From CAWBRT01 sp963696525 (GTDB lineage Bacteria; Acidobacteriota; Terriglobia; Terriglobales; Acidobacteriaceae), in assembly GCA_963696525.1 (NCBI GenBank), contig CAVOKO010000012.1:372001-436000 (forward strand): 64,000 nucleotides of DNA, read 5' to 3'. Below the pieces are notes generated by a model, which saw only the letters and a list, made by a program, of their open reading frames with translations, did no database searches and was not told where the DNA came from. Position numbers and translations under genes: made by a program. How positions within the stretch are numbered: position 1 is the stretch's first letter; every line of letters begins with the position of its first letter. Positions 17,837 through 26,647 of the stretch are shown here, one piece after another.

Positions 17837-19078
17837 TTATTTCAAGACGCATTTCTTTCCAGGGAAACTCAACGGGTCATAAGGCTCGGGTAGCAAGGGC
17901 TGTTTCGATTGCCAGAGAATTTTGAACTGGCCGTCTGGCTGCAACTGTCCCACGTACGCCGTCTGGTAGATGCTCTGGTTTGGGGCAAATTTGATTTTGC
18001 CCATGCAGGAATCCACCCAGTCCAACTGCACAGCCGCCTTCCGCACCGCGTTGGGATCGAAGCTGCCCGCCTTCTTAACCGCCGCCGCCCATTGCAACAC
18101 GTCTATGTAGCCGTGAACCATGGGATCATCGATTGCCGTGTTCTTGCCGAACTTCGCCTTATACGCCGCTACCAGTTTCTTGTTGGCCGGTGTTGCAAGG
18201 CTCTCGAAGTAGTTCCAGGCGGCATAGCTGCCGGCAATGACCGATATTCCCATGGCCTGCGCTTCCTGCTCGGCGATGCTGAACGACATCACCGGCAGCT
18301 TCGCGGGAGTCATTCCGGCCGCCGCCATCTGCTTGAAGAACGCTACGTTGCTATCACCGTTCAACGTGTTGAAGATGATCTCCGGGTTGGCCTGCTTGAT
18401 CTTGGTGATTACCGAGCTGAAATCGGTGCCGCCGAGCGGAACGTATTCTTCACCGGCGACAACGCCCTTGCGGTCAACGATGTGCTTTTTGAGAATCAGG
18501 TTCGCGGTCCGCGGAAACACGTAGTCTGAGCCCAGCAAGAAAATCTTCTTGTATCCCTTCTCGAATGCCCAATCGAGCGCCGGCAGGATCTGCTGGTTGG
18601 GCTGCGCGCCGGAATACATGATGTTGGGCGAACATTCATTGCCCTCGAACTGAACCGGATACCAGAGCAGGGAGTGGAATCGCTCGAAGACCGGCAACAT
18701 GGCCTTGCGGCTGGCCGAGGTCCAGCCGCCGAACACAGTGACTACCTGCTGCTCCTGGATCAGCTTCTGTGCCTTCTGCGCGAAAATGGACGGATCGGAG
18801 GCCCCGTCCTCAATCACCGGCTGTATCTTTTTGCCCAGCACACCGCCCGAAGCGTTGATCTCATCGATGGCTAGCAACGTTGCGTCCTTCACCGTCACCT
18901 CGCTGATGGCCATCGTTCCAGTCAGCGAGTGCAGGACGCCGACTTTGACTACCTCTTGGGCTGCCGCGGTGGGGGGGACTATTAGCGTCAGCAGAATCGC
19001 CGTCAACCCGGCAAAAAACCAGACGGAAGGTTTAGCGAACTTGCGGAACAACAATCGTGTCAATGTCTTGTCCTCCAT
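17837..19078 (-). CDS. urtA: Urea ABC transporter substrate-binding protein UrtA
   Basis: 413 residues. A Sec signal peptide covers residues 1-41 (SVWFFAGLTAILLTLIVPPTAAAQE). The mature part begins VVKVGVLHSLTGTMAISEVTVKDATLLAIDEINASGGVLGKKI, typical of UrtA, and continues with FGGWTSASRKAMLPVFE, LLWYPVQFEGNECSPNIMYSGAQPNQQ and FLLGSDYVFPRTAN, all hallmarks of the urea/short-chain amide binding group. It captures urea in the periplasm for UrtB-UrtC. First gene of the urtABCDE operon, divergent from the urease operon. Confidence 0.95.
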   Translation of the reverse strand: MEDKTLTRLLFRKFAKPSVWFFAGLTAILLTLIVPPTAAAQEVVKVGVLHSLTGTMAISEVTVKDATLLAIDEINASGGVLGKKIQPVIEDGASDPSIFAQKAQKLIQEQQVVTVFGGWTSASRKAMLPVFERFHSLLWYPVQFEGNECSPNIMYSGAQPNQQILPALDWAFEKGYKKIFLLGSDYVFPRTANLILKKHIVDRKGVVAGEEYVPLGGTDFSSVITKIKQANPEIIFNTLNGDSNVAFFKQMAAAGMTPAKLPVMSFSIAEQEAQAMGISVIAGSYAAWNYFESLATPANKKLVAAYKAKFGKNTAIDDPMVHGYIDVLQWAAAVKKAGSFDPNAVRKAAVQLDWVDSCMGKIKFAPNQSIYQTAYVGQLQPDGQFKILWQSKQPLLPEPYDPLSFPGKKCVLK

Positions 19079-19327
19079 GCGAAATATTGGCTAGTGGCCG
19101 GCGGCCACAACTTCTACTGGATACAGACACAGCTTGCCTTCGGTAAGAATCCTTAGGCAAAATTCAACCTTGAACCTATTGGACCGCGGAATTTTTGGCC
19201 AACTCTAAATTTCTATTGCGGGCATAAGTATTCTTTTCACAAATTTCTCTTATGGACGCGATAACCGATTCTTTTTTGCTTACGCGCGGACCGCTATGGC
19301 ATACTTCTCAACCATTAAGCGAGGCAC
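19079..19327. promoter_or_regulatory. Divergent control region between urtA and ureG
   Basis: About 250 bases separate the start codons of urtA (leftwards) and ureG (rightwards), so promoters for both the uptake and urease operons should lie here. The middle is more AT-rich than its flanks (19141-19280). I could not identify convincing sigma-70 or sigma-54 boxes or a nitrogen-regulator site by eye, so the exact elements are unassigned. Confidence 0.5.
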
Positions 19328-20062
19328 ATGCGAACGCCAGCACAAACACAGCGCGCATTTCGAGTGGGAATCGCAGGGCCGGTGGGTTCGGGAAAGACGG
19401 CTCTGGCGGACCGCCTCAGCCGGAAGCTTGGGCCGAAATACAGCCTGGCGGTCGTGACCAACGACATTTACACCAAAGAGGATGCCGAGTTCCTGCTGCG
19501 CGCGGGGACGCTTCCGGCTGAGCGCATCCGCGGAGTCGAGACCGGGGCCTGTCCGCACTCCGCGATCCGCGAGGACGCTTCCATGAACTTGCAAGCAATC
19601 GCGCAATTGGAAGAAACGCTTCCCGGACTCGAGCTGGTGTTTGTGGAAAGCGGAGGCGATAATCTCGCTGCCGCGTTCAGCCCCGAGTTGGTGGACGTTT
19701 GGATCTACGTCATCGATGTCGCCGGGGGCGACAAGATACCGCGAAAAGGCGGTCCGGGAATTACCCGCTCCGACTTGCTGGTGATCAACAAGATCGATCT
19801 CGCCCCTTACGTTGGCGCCTCGCTGGAAGTCATGGAGAGAGACTCTCGCAGAATGCGCGGCGAGCGACCGTTTCTCTTCACAAATCTGCGGGACGAGGTA
19901 GGTCTGGATGCGGTTGTCGAGTGGCTCGAGCACAAGCTCAACATGCCAAATGACACCCGCCGCACGTTGATCGACGCTCATGCGCCGCTCGCGAGTCGGT
20001 CCCAGGAATCCGGCCACGGGCATTCGCATCACCACGACGGCGAGCATTTTCACCACCACTAG
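19328..20062 (+). CDS. ureG: Urease accessory GTPase UreG, with His-rich C-terminal tail
   Basis: 244 residues. P-loop GPVGSGKT at 17-24, metal-binding CPH at 75-77 (GACPHSAIRED), ESGGDN at 107-112 and NKIDL complete the SIMIBI GTPase core. UreG delivers nickel with UreF and UreD to apo-urease in the cytoplasm. The last 16 residues are GHGHSHHHDGEHFHHH, eight histidines, a probable nickel-binding tail. UreG proteins are usually about 200-210 residues, and when His-rich the run is usually N-terminal, so a C-terminal run is uncommon. First gene of the urease cluster; no ureE was found. Confidence 0.95.
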   Translation: MRTPAQTQRAFRVGIAGPVGSGKTALADRLSRKLGPKYSLAVVTNDIYTKEDAEFLLRAGTLPAERIRGVETGACPHSAIREDASMNLQAIAQLEETLPGLELVFVESGGDNLAAAFSPELVDVWIYVIDVAGGDKIPRKGGPGITRSDLLVINKIDLAPYVGASLEVMERDSRRMRGERPFLFTNLRDEVGLDAVVEWLEHKLNMPNDTRRTLIDAHAPLASRSQESGHGHSHHHDGEHFHHH

Positions 20063-20074
20063 CACGAAAGACCG

Positions 20075-20812
20075 ATGCCTCCTGAACCGGAACTCGATGG
20101 CCCGAAGTTGGCGGAAAGCGCGCACCTCGCTTTTCTACAGCTCTTGCAACTGGCGGACAGTGCCTTACCCATAGGTGCACTCGCGCACTCATTCGGACTG
20201 GAGTCGCTGGTCGAGTCGGAGATGTTAACTCCTCCGGGGCTGCCGGATTTTCTCCACGGCTACCTGGAAGAGGCTGGCATGCTGGATACAGTCTTCTGTC
20301 GGCAGGCATTTCGGCTCGCTGATCGCAATGGGGAGGGCTTTTCTTATGCACGATGGGTGGAAATCAATGACCGACTGAGCGCCTTGAAGCCGGCACGCGA
20401 GAGCCGGACCGGCAGCGCTGCTTTGGGACAGAATCTCGTCGCCGCCGTCCTCGGGGTGGCTGAATGCCAACCGCTACGAGAGGCGTTTGAAGCCGCACGG
20501 CGCGTACGCGGCATTGTTCATCACTGCACCGCCTTCGGCTTGGCCGCCGGCGCCCTCGGGATCGACGAAGAGTGCGCGGTCCTCGGAATTCTGCATCAGA
20601 CGACCGCTAGTCTAGTTTCGGCGTGCCAGCGGCTGCTTCCCATTGGTCAAAGTGAGGCGACGCGAATCCTCTGGAACCTGAAGCCGGCGATGATTGAGAC
20701 TGCCGGGCGAAGTCGCGATTGCGGAATCGATAAGGTTTCCTGTTTCATGCCATTGCTCGATTGGGGCGCCATGGAGCACCCGGCTCTCTCAACTCGGTTG
20801 TTCATCAGCTGA
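20075..20812 (+). CDS. ureF: Urease accessory protein UreF
   Basis: 245 residues. After an acidic leader comes LLQLADSALPIGALAHSFGLESLVESEMLTPPGLPDFL, the UreF signature (DS-LP-G-F-HS-GLE). The middle ALKPARESRTGSAALGQNL and the C-terminal half, all helical, also fit. UreF acts with UreD and UreG as the gatekeeper for urease activation. It lies 12 bases downstream of ureG and 4 bases upstream of ureD. The ATG at 20075 is chosen because it is closest to ureG. Confidence 0.92.
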   Translation: MPPEPELDGPKLAESAHLAFLQLLQLADSALPIGALAHSFGLESLVESEMLTPPGLPDFLHGYLEEAGMLDTVFCRQAFRLADRNGEGFSYARWVEINDRLSALKPARESRTGSAALGQNLVAAVLGVAECQPLREAFEAARRVRGIVHHCTAFGLAAGALGIDEECAVLGILHQTTASLVSACQRLLPIGQSEATRILWNLKPAMIETAGRSRDCGIDKVSCFMPLLDWGAMEHPALSTRLFIS

Positions 20813-20816
20813 CGCC

Positions 20817-21716
20817 ATGGCCAGCACACGAACCATGCAGAACGAGTTCCCGGTTGCCAGTCCCCGAGCTGGCCATCTTCAAGCCTCGCTCACACTCGCC
20901 TTCGAACAGTTGGGCGGGCGCACCATCCTTGCGGCAAGCAAACAGGAGCCGCCACTTCGAGTGGTTCGCGCCTTTCCGCTGGAAGACGGCGCGGCCCTCG
21001 TCCATCTTCACAACCTGTCAGGCGGTCTGCTCGGCGGCGATTGCATCGAGCTTGATATGCGGATCGGAGCAGGCGCGAGCGCTCAGGTGACAACCACTGG
21101 CGCAACCCGCCTCTACCGGCCGCGCGCGGAAGCCCCCACTACCGCGCAGACGAACACCATTCGTGTGGCGGAAAATGCGCTGCTCGAATATGTGCCCGAC
21201 CCGATTATCCCGTTCGCGCATGTCCGCTTTTGCCAGCGCACCACCATCGAGCTTTCTCCAGGCTCCGGCTTGTTCTGGTGGGAGATACTGGCGCCAGGCC
21301 GCGAGGCCTATGGGGAACTCTTCGCTTACGACAGCGTGGAGCTCTCGACGGAGGTGTTGGCGCTAAAACGCCCCATCCTTTGCGATCACGTTCGGCTGCA
21401 ACCGAAGAAGTATGCACTGGAATCACGGGCGAGGCTTGGCCATCATCGCTACTGGGCCACGTTCTACATTTGCCGTGTGGGGCTGGATCCCGGCTTCTGG
21501 CTGGATGCCGAGCAGCGGCTTCGTGGTATCGCGCGGGAACTGAATAGTCCCGGGGAGGCGCTTTGGGGGATCAGCACGCTCGTAGCCTATGGGCTGGCAG
21601 TGCGCTGTGTCGCGCGCGAGGGCCACTCGCTCATCGCGGGACTGCGAGAGATTTGGCGAGCAGCAAAGTTGCTCATATATGACCGGGAACCCATTCCGCC
21701 ACGCAAGGTGAATTAG
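20817..21716 (+). CDS. ureD: Urease accessory protein UreD (UreH)
   Basis: About 299 residues from ATG 20817, four bases after the ureF stop. Key family features are RAFPLEDGAALVHLHNLSGGLLGGDCIELDMRIGAGASAQVTTTGATRLYRPR near the N-terminus, LEYVPDPIIPFAHVRFCQRTTIELSPGSGLFWWEILAPGREAYGE in the middle and a C-terminal helical part. UreD is the scaffold that binds urease and conducts nickel. Gene order ureG-F-D-A-B-C differs from the common D-A-B-C-E-F-G order. Confidence 0.94.
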   Translation: MASTRTMQNEFPVASPRAGHLQASLTLAFEQLGGRTILAASKQEPPLRVVRAFPLEDGAALVHLHNLSGGLLGGDCIELDMRIGAGASAQVTTTGATRLYRPRAEAPTTAQTNTIRVAENALLEYVPDPIIPFAHVRFCQRTTIELSPGSGLFWWEILAPGREAYGELFAYDSVELSTEVLALKRPILCDHVRLQPKKYALESRARLGHHRYWATFYICRVGLDPGFWLDAEQRLRGIARELNSPGEALWGISTLVAYGLAVRCVAREGHSLIAGLREIWRAAKLLIYDREPIPPRKVN

Positions 21717-21756
21717 AAGGTACGGCGGATAGAGAGTTTACTTTGGGAGGAATTCC

Positions 21757-22059
21757 TTGCACCTTACACCTCGTGAGCAGGAGAAGCTCTTGGTCGTTGT
21801 AGCCGCGGATCTTGCCCGTCGCCGCCAAGCCCGCGGCCTGAAACTCAACTATCCGGAAGCTGTGGCCGTCCTGAGCGCCGAAGTCATGGAATGCGCGCGC
21901 GACGGCAAGAGCGTCGCCGAAATCATGTCCTTGGGCACAACGATCCTCACGCGCGAGCAGGTGATGGAGGGCGTCCCGGAGATGATTCATGAGGTTCAGG
22001 TGGAGGCGACGTTTCCCGATGGCACCAAGCTGGTCACGATTCACGATCCCATCAAGTAG
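21757..22059 (+). CDS. ureA: Urease gamma subunit UreA
   Basis: 100 residues, the standard UreA length, from a TTG start at 21757 preceded by GGGAGGAATTCC. Typical sequence: HLTPREQEKLLVVVAADLARRRQARGLKLNYPEAVAVLSAEVMECARDGKSVAEIM, then LTREQVMEGVPEMIHEVQVEATFPDGTKLVTIHDPI. It is a structural subunit of the (alpha-beta-gamma)3 urease and lies 16 bases before ureB. The alternative start codon with a strong ribosome binding site is the only reasonable choice, because no ATG gives the conserved N-terminus. Confidence 0.96.
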   Translation: MHLTPREQEKLLVVVAADLARRRQARGLKLNYPEAVAVLSAEVMECARDGKSVAEIMSLGTTILTREQVMEGVPEMIHEVQVEATFPDGTKLVTIHDPIK

Positions 22060-22075
22060 ATAAGGTGGAGCGCCT

Positions 22076-22459
22076 ATGAATCCGGGTGAATACTTTCTGA
22101 ACTCAGAGCCCATCGCAGCCAATGGCCACCGACGCGCCGTGCGCGTGCTGGTGAAAAACAAGGGTGATCGACCGATCCAGGTCGGCAGCCATTACCACTT
22201 TTTCGAGGCTAACCGGGCTCTGGAATTCGATCGTACGTCAGCCTATGGCATGCGGCTGAACATCGCCTCCGGCACCGCAGTTCGATTCGAACCGGGCGAG
22301 CAGAAGCACGTCGAGCTCACGATGATCGGGGGAACGCGTATCATTCACGGATTTCACGGACTGGTGGCGGGCGTGCTCGACACTGACGGTAATCGTGAAC
22401 GCGCTCTGCGCCGGCTACGGGAAGCAGGCTTTAACGATCATCAGGAGAAGACCCGATGA
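22076..22459 (+). CDS. ureB: Urease beta subunit UreB
   Basis: 127 residues. It begins MNPGEYFLNSEPIAANGHRRAVRVLVKNKGDRPIQVGSHYHFFEANRALEFDR, with the UreB hallmarks PIQVGSHYHFFE-N-AL-FDR, then MRLNIASGTAVRFEPGE and VELTMIGGTRIIHGFHGLVAG. It is a structural subunit packing on UreC. It overlaps the ureC start by 4 bases (ATGA), so the two are translationally coupled. The last 25 residues form a short basic tail, as in many separate UreB subunits. Confidence 0.96.
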   Translation: MNPGEYFLNSEPIAANGHRRAVRVLVKNKGDRPIQVGSHYHFFEANRALEFDRTSAYGMRLNIASGTAVRFEPGEQKHVELTMIGGTRIIHGFHGLVAGVLDTDGNRERALRRLREAGFNDHQEKTR

Positions 22460-24180
22460 GTCTTAGCATTCCGCGCCGCACCTACGCCGATTTGTACGGT
22501 CCAACCACAGGAGACCGCATCCGACTGGCCGACACCGAATTGATTGTCGAAATCGAGAAGGACTTCACTTACTATGGCGACGAGATCACCTTCGGCGGCG
22601 GCAAGGTCATCCGCGACGGCATGGGCCAGAGCAGTCTCGCGGTGCGGGAAAAGGAACATGGCGCGCTCGATCTGGTCATCACCAATGCGGTGATCATCGA
22701 TCACTGGGGCATCGTGAAAGGCGACATCGGGATCAGGGACGGGCGCATCGTCAAGGTCGGCAAAGCGGGGAATCCCGACACCATGGACGGGGTCGATCCG
22801 GATTTGGTGGTAGGCGCGGCCACCGAAGTCATCGCCGGCGAAAATCTGATCGTGACGGCGGGCGGCATCGACAGCCACGTTCACTTCATCTCGCCGCAGC
22901 AGGTCTATGAGGCGATCTCGAACGGCATCACCACCATGATCGGCGGCGGCACCGGGCCGGCGACCGGAACTGCCGCGACCACCTGCACCCCGGGAGCCTG
23001 GAACCTGGCACGCATGTTGCAAGCAGCCGAAGCCTGGCCGATGAATTTTGGTTTTCTTGGAAAGGGGAACGCAGCCTCCCGCGAACCTCTGGCCGAGCAG
23101 ATCGAGGCGGGCGCCTGCGGGCTCAAGTTGCACGAGGACTGGGGAACGACTCCGGCCGCGATCGACGCCTGCCTGAGGGTGGGCGACGAATTTGACGTTC
23201 AAGTCGCCATCCATACCGACACGATCAACGAAGCGGGCTTCCTCGAGGCCACAGTGGCTGCCATCGCGGGACGCGCCATCCATACCTACCACACCGAAGG
23301 CGCGGGCGGCGGCCACGCGCCCGATATCATCCGCATCGCATCGTTCCCGAACGTGCTGCCATCGTCCACCAATCCCACGCGTCCCTATACGGTGAACACA
23401 CTTGCCGAGCACCTCGACATGCTCATGGTGTGTCATCACCTGAATCCACAGGTTCCGGAGGATGTCGCCTTTGCCGAGAGCCGCATCCGTCCGGAGACTA
23501 TCGCTGCCGAGGACATCCTGCATGACATGGGGGTGCTCAGCATGCTTTCAAGCGACTCCCAGGCCATGGGCCGCATCGGCGAGGTGGTCACGCGCACCTG
23601 GCAAACCGCACACAAGATGAAGACGCAGCTCGGCCCCCTGACGGAGGATTCGTCGCGAAACGACAATCGCCGCGTCATGCGTTACGTGGCGAAGTACACC
23701 ATCAATCCGGCGATCACGCACGGCATGTCTTCCGACATCGGCTCCATCGAGCCGGGCAAATTGGCTGATCTGGTTTTGTGGAAACCTGCCTTCTTCGGGG
23801 TAAAGCCAGAGATGGTGGTCAAAGGCGGGTTCATCGCCTGGAGCACGATGGGCGATCCCAACGCCTCGATTCCCACGCCACAGCCGGTTCTATACCGTCC
23901 AATGTTTGGCGGTTTCGGCGGGGCAATGGCCGCAACTAGCGTCACCTTCGTCTCACGGGCGGCGTTTGCAGCTGGGATCGCGGCAAAGCTGGGGCTAAAG
24001 CGGATGGTCATGCCAGTTCAAAACTGCCGGCAAATCGCGAAGAAAGACATGATCCACAACAGCGCCACGCCGGACATCTCCGTTGATCCCGAGACTTACG
24101 AGGTGCGAGTGGACGGCAGGCTGATCACGTGTGAGCCCGCCCACGTGCTGCCCTTGGCGCAGCGGTACTTCCTGTTCTGA
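22456..24180 (+). CDS. ureC: Urease alpha (catalytic) subunit UreC
   Basis: 574 residues, about the usual 570. Every active-site element is present: nickel ligands H141 and H143 (DSHVHF), the lysine that becomes carbamylated K224 (GLKLHEDWG), H253 (AIHTDT), H279 (HTYHTEGAGGGHAPD), the mobile flap C326-H327 (MVCHHLNP) and D367 (SSDSQAMGRIGEV). It hydrolyses urea to ammonia and carbamate in the cytoplasm. The sequence ends ...LPLAQRYFLF, as expected. Nothing suggests damage; with Urt upstream and arginase elsewhere in the window, urea is likely a nitrogen source. Confidence 0.98.
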   Translation: MSLSIPRRTYADLYGPTTGDRIRLADTELIVEIEKDFTYYGDEITFGGGKVIRDGMGQSSLAVREKEHGALDLVITNAVIIDHWGIVKGDIGIRDGRIVKVGKAGNPDTMDGVDPDLVVGAATEVIAGENLIVTAGGIDSHVHFISPQQVYEAISNGITTMIGGGTGPATGTAATTCTPGAWNLARMLQAAEAWPMNFGFLGKGNAASREPLAEQIEAGACGLKLHEDWGTTPAAIDACLRVGDEFDVQVAIHTDTINEAGFLEATVAAIAGRAIHTYHTEGAGGGHAPDIIRIASFPNVLPSSTNPTRPYTVNTLAEHLDMLMVCHHLNPQVPEDVAFAESRIRPETIAAEDILHDMGVLSMLSSDSQAMGRIGEVVTRTWQTAHKMKTQLGPLTEDSSRNDNRRVMRYVAKYTINPAITHGMSSDIGSIEPGKLADLVLWKPAFFGVKPEMVVKGGFIAWSTMGDPNASIPTPQPVLYRPMFGGFGGAMAATSVTFVSRAAFAAGIAAKLGLKRMVMPVQNCRQIAKKDMIHNSATPDISVDPETYEVRVDGRLITCEPAHVLPLAQRYFLF

Positions 24181-24405
24181 AGAACCGGACCTCTGCTGCC
24201 AAACCTCATGGGTTGCAGGTCACGGTCTCGAAACCGCGTTCGATGTAGCCAGCATTACCTTCAGCGTGTAGTGATGCTTGTCTGCTGGGGAATCAGCCCG
24301 GGTAATGTGCCACACGTCGATGAAGACCATCGTTATGGTGTGCCCGGCACAATTACAATGACTAGGGTCAGACCCGAAAACGGTTAACGAGGAGAACCTG
24401 GAAAA

Positions 24406-24735
24406 ATGCATTCGGGCGACGCGCAGAGAACATGGTTTCCGGAGATGATCGTGCGGTTGCGGTCAGAGTGGCACGCGGGAATGTCGATGCCGGCACTCAT
24501 CGGTCTGCGGGACGAACTGGACGGAGCGCTTCAACGGATTCGGGCTGGCCGGAATATCCAGACACAAATCATCACTTGCAGTAAGTGTGGGTTAACCGGG
24601 CCTGCGGCGGAACCCCATGTTAGTGTGCGTGCCCTGATCCTAGCGTTGGCCCGATTCGAAATCGCGTCGAAGGATCAAACCCGAGCGCTGGAGAAAGAAT
24701 GGGCAGCATATCGCAAGCAACATCAATTGGTCAAT
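24406..24735 (+). CDS. Conserved hypothetical protein with CxxC, 3' end cut
   Basis: From ATG 24406 about 110 residues look native: MHSGDAQRTWFPEMIVRLRSEW, ALIGLRDELDGALQRIRAGRN, CSKCG, VRALILALARFEIASK and ALEKEWAAYRKQHQL. I associate this pattern with a small Acidobacteriota protein of unknown function; the single CSKCG pair may bind zinc with a partner. The reading frame stays open to 24783, but the last residues are antisense to the integrase fragment, so the natural stop has probably been replaced at a junction near 24735. AACGAGGAGAACCTGG upstream is a good ribosome binding site. Confidence 0.7.
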
Positions 24736-25208
24736 TCCGCCCGCCGGAGTCCGCAGCCGAGTAGGACCGCCAGCATTGCGTAGTCACGCCTGCCTCGAAG
24801 GCTTGACTCATCGGCCGTCCTCAATAAGCGTTTTCCCTGCTCTGCGGTGAGCCAATTTCCAACACGGACACCCAGTCGCTTGGCACCTTTGACGCGGCGA
24901 ATACCCGCAGCCAGATCAGCACTCAGCAGACCACAATCTGCAGCTTCATACGCCAGCCTTCGAACAGCGGCCAGACGGAGGTTTATGGTTGATGGAGCGT
25001 AGTGGCGCTGTTCGAGGGCTATGCGATAGCGGGTGACAACGGTTTTGTTGAAGGCGAGCCTCGGCTCGGAACAGTACCACTCGATGAATTCTCGGATCGC
25101 GTGATCGTAGGATCGTTGCGAACTGGGGGATGTCAGGCTGTTCAGCACCGCTGACTTACACTGCTCGAGGTCGGTAGCTTCAGAACAATCCGCACTTATC
25201 AGGGACAA
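24723..25208 (-). pseudogene. N-terminal part of a tyrosine recombinase/integrase
   Basis: 161 residues from a TTG at 25208. An SAM-like core-binding domain is clear: SQRSYDHAIREFIEWYCSEPRLAFNKTVVTRYRIALEQRHYAPSTINLRLAAVRRLAYEAADCGLL. It is followed by the start of the catalytic domain ending LLGCGLRRAEL, which contains the first catalytic Arg. The HxxR, His and Tyr parts are gone; the frame stops three residues later. The lost half and the cut end of the neighbouring plus-strand gene meet near 24735. A promoterless, inactive remnant is likely. Confidence 0.85.
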
Positions 25209-25210
25209 CT

Positions 25211-26611
25211 CACAACGTTTTCGGAATCCAGATTGGAGTGAGCATCAACCTTCTTGTCCGGACAGCGGCCAAGCAACGGCCTGCCACAATCCGGTATGCC
25301 TCGACAGAGCGCGACTGGAGGAAAGAAAAAAGGCTGGCCTTTCTGGATCGTGTCGAAGACAGATCAGGAGTTGCATGGCAAACGCTGCATCCGGATCGCA
25401 AGAATACGTGGCTGACCAACGAACTCGCTCCGGGCTTCGACTCACTGATGCCAGTGGGAAGCAAGGAAACCAAAGCAGGCGAAGACGACAGGGCGGTCTT
25501 TCGCCTCTACAGTCTGGGAGTTAATACCAACCGCGATTCATGGGCCTACAACTTTAACCGTGAAACCCTGCAATCGGGGATGCAAACAACCATCGATTTC
25601 TACAATGAGCAACTTGATCGCTGGCTCAGCAAGACGCATGGTCAAGGTGCGATTGATAATTTCGTCTCCGCAGATAGCACGCGCATAAGCTGGTCAGAAG
25701 GGCTTAAGAACCATCTCAAGCGACGGGTTCGTGGTGAATTCTGCCCCTCAGCAACGAGACAGTCACTGTACCGTCCATTCACCCGGACTTGGCTATACTT
25801 CGATCCGCAGTTCAATGAACGTCGCTACCAAATGCCCCTGGTGCTGCCAACCATCCAGTCCGAAGCTGAGAACAAAATGATTTGGGTGAAAACTGGCAGC
25901 GAAGTGCCCATGTTCGCTTTGGCGACAAATATCCTGCCGAACGCGCTACCCCAGGGCGGTTCGCAGTGTTTCCCCTTCTACATCTATGATGAGGATGGCT
26001 CCAATCGCCGGGAGAACATCACCGATTGGGCGCTGAACGAGTATCGGACGCATTACCACGACCGCAAGATCACGAAGTGGGACATCTTCCACTATGTTTA
26101 CGCCCTGCTGCATCACCCTGATTACCGGGAACGGTACGCGGCCAATCTCAAGCGCGAACTGCCGCGCATTCCATACGCGCCGGACTTCTGGGGCTTCGCC
26201 AAAGCCGGGAAGCAACTGGCCGATCTGCACGTCAACTACGAGAAACAGCCAGAAAATCCGCTGGAGCGTATGGAGAATCCGAATGAGAAGATCAGCTACC
26301 GTGTGGAAAAGATGCGGCTGGGCAAAGACAAGATGGCGATCATGTACAACAGTTTCCTGACCCTCAGCGGCATTCCGTCCGAGGTTTACGAATACCGCCT
26401 CGGCAACCGCTCTGCCCTGGAGTGGGTGATCGATCAGTATCAGGTGTCAACCGACAAGCGCAGCGGCATCACCAACGATCCAAACCGTGAGGACGACCCC
26501 GAATATATCGTTCGTCTCATCGGCCAGGTAATCACCGTCAGCAAGGAAACCGTCAGGATAGTGAAGGCCCTGCCGGACCTCGGCATTGCTGCCAGCGCCG
26601 CAACCGTGTAG
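25211..26611 (+). pseudogene. C-terminal specificity part of a type ISP restriction-modification enzyme
   Basis: About 460 codons, opening with NVFGIQIGVSINLLVR, a mid-protein sequence of type ISP (LlaBIII/LlaGI-like) enzymes. Then come LDRVEDRSGVAWQTLHPDRKNTWL, RLYSLGVNTNRDSWAYNF, SLYRPFTRTWLYFDPQFNERRYQMPLVLPT, WDIFHYVYALLHHPDYRERYAANLKRELPRIPYAPDFWGFAKAGKQLADLHVNYE and YRLGNRSALEWVIDQYQVSTDKRSGITNDPN, all typical of the C-terminal target recognition region. Full enzymes are about 1,600 residues with nuclease, helicase and methyltransferase parts, none of which is upstream. The break is at about 25210, where the integrase fragment begins. GTG 25238 could start a shorter protein. Confidence 0.85.
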
Positions 26612-26647
26612 CAAAGCCAGTCGCTGTTCTAACCGAGGGCCGCTCCG

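Noticed and set aside
22441..23523. 360-residue minus-strand frame
   Set aside because: Antisense to ureC; no motifs.
24220..24411. Small minus-strand frame before the hypothetical gene
   Set aside because: No ribosome binding site or motif; overlaps the promoter area of the plus-strand gene.
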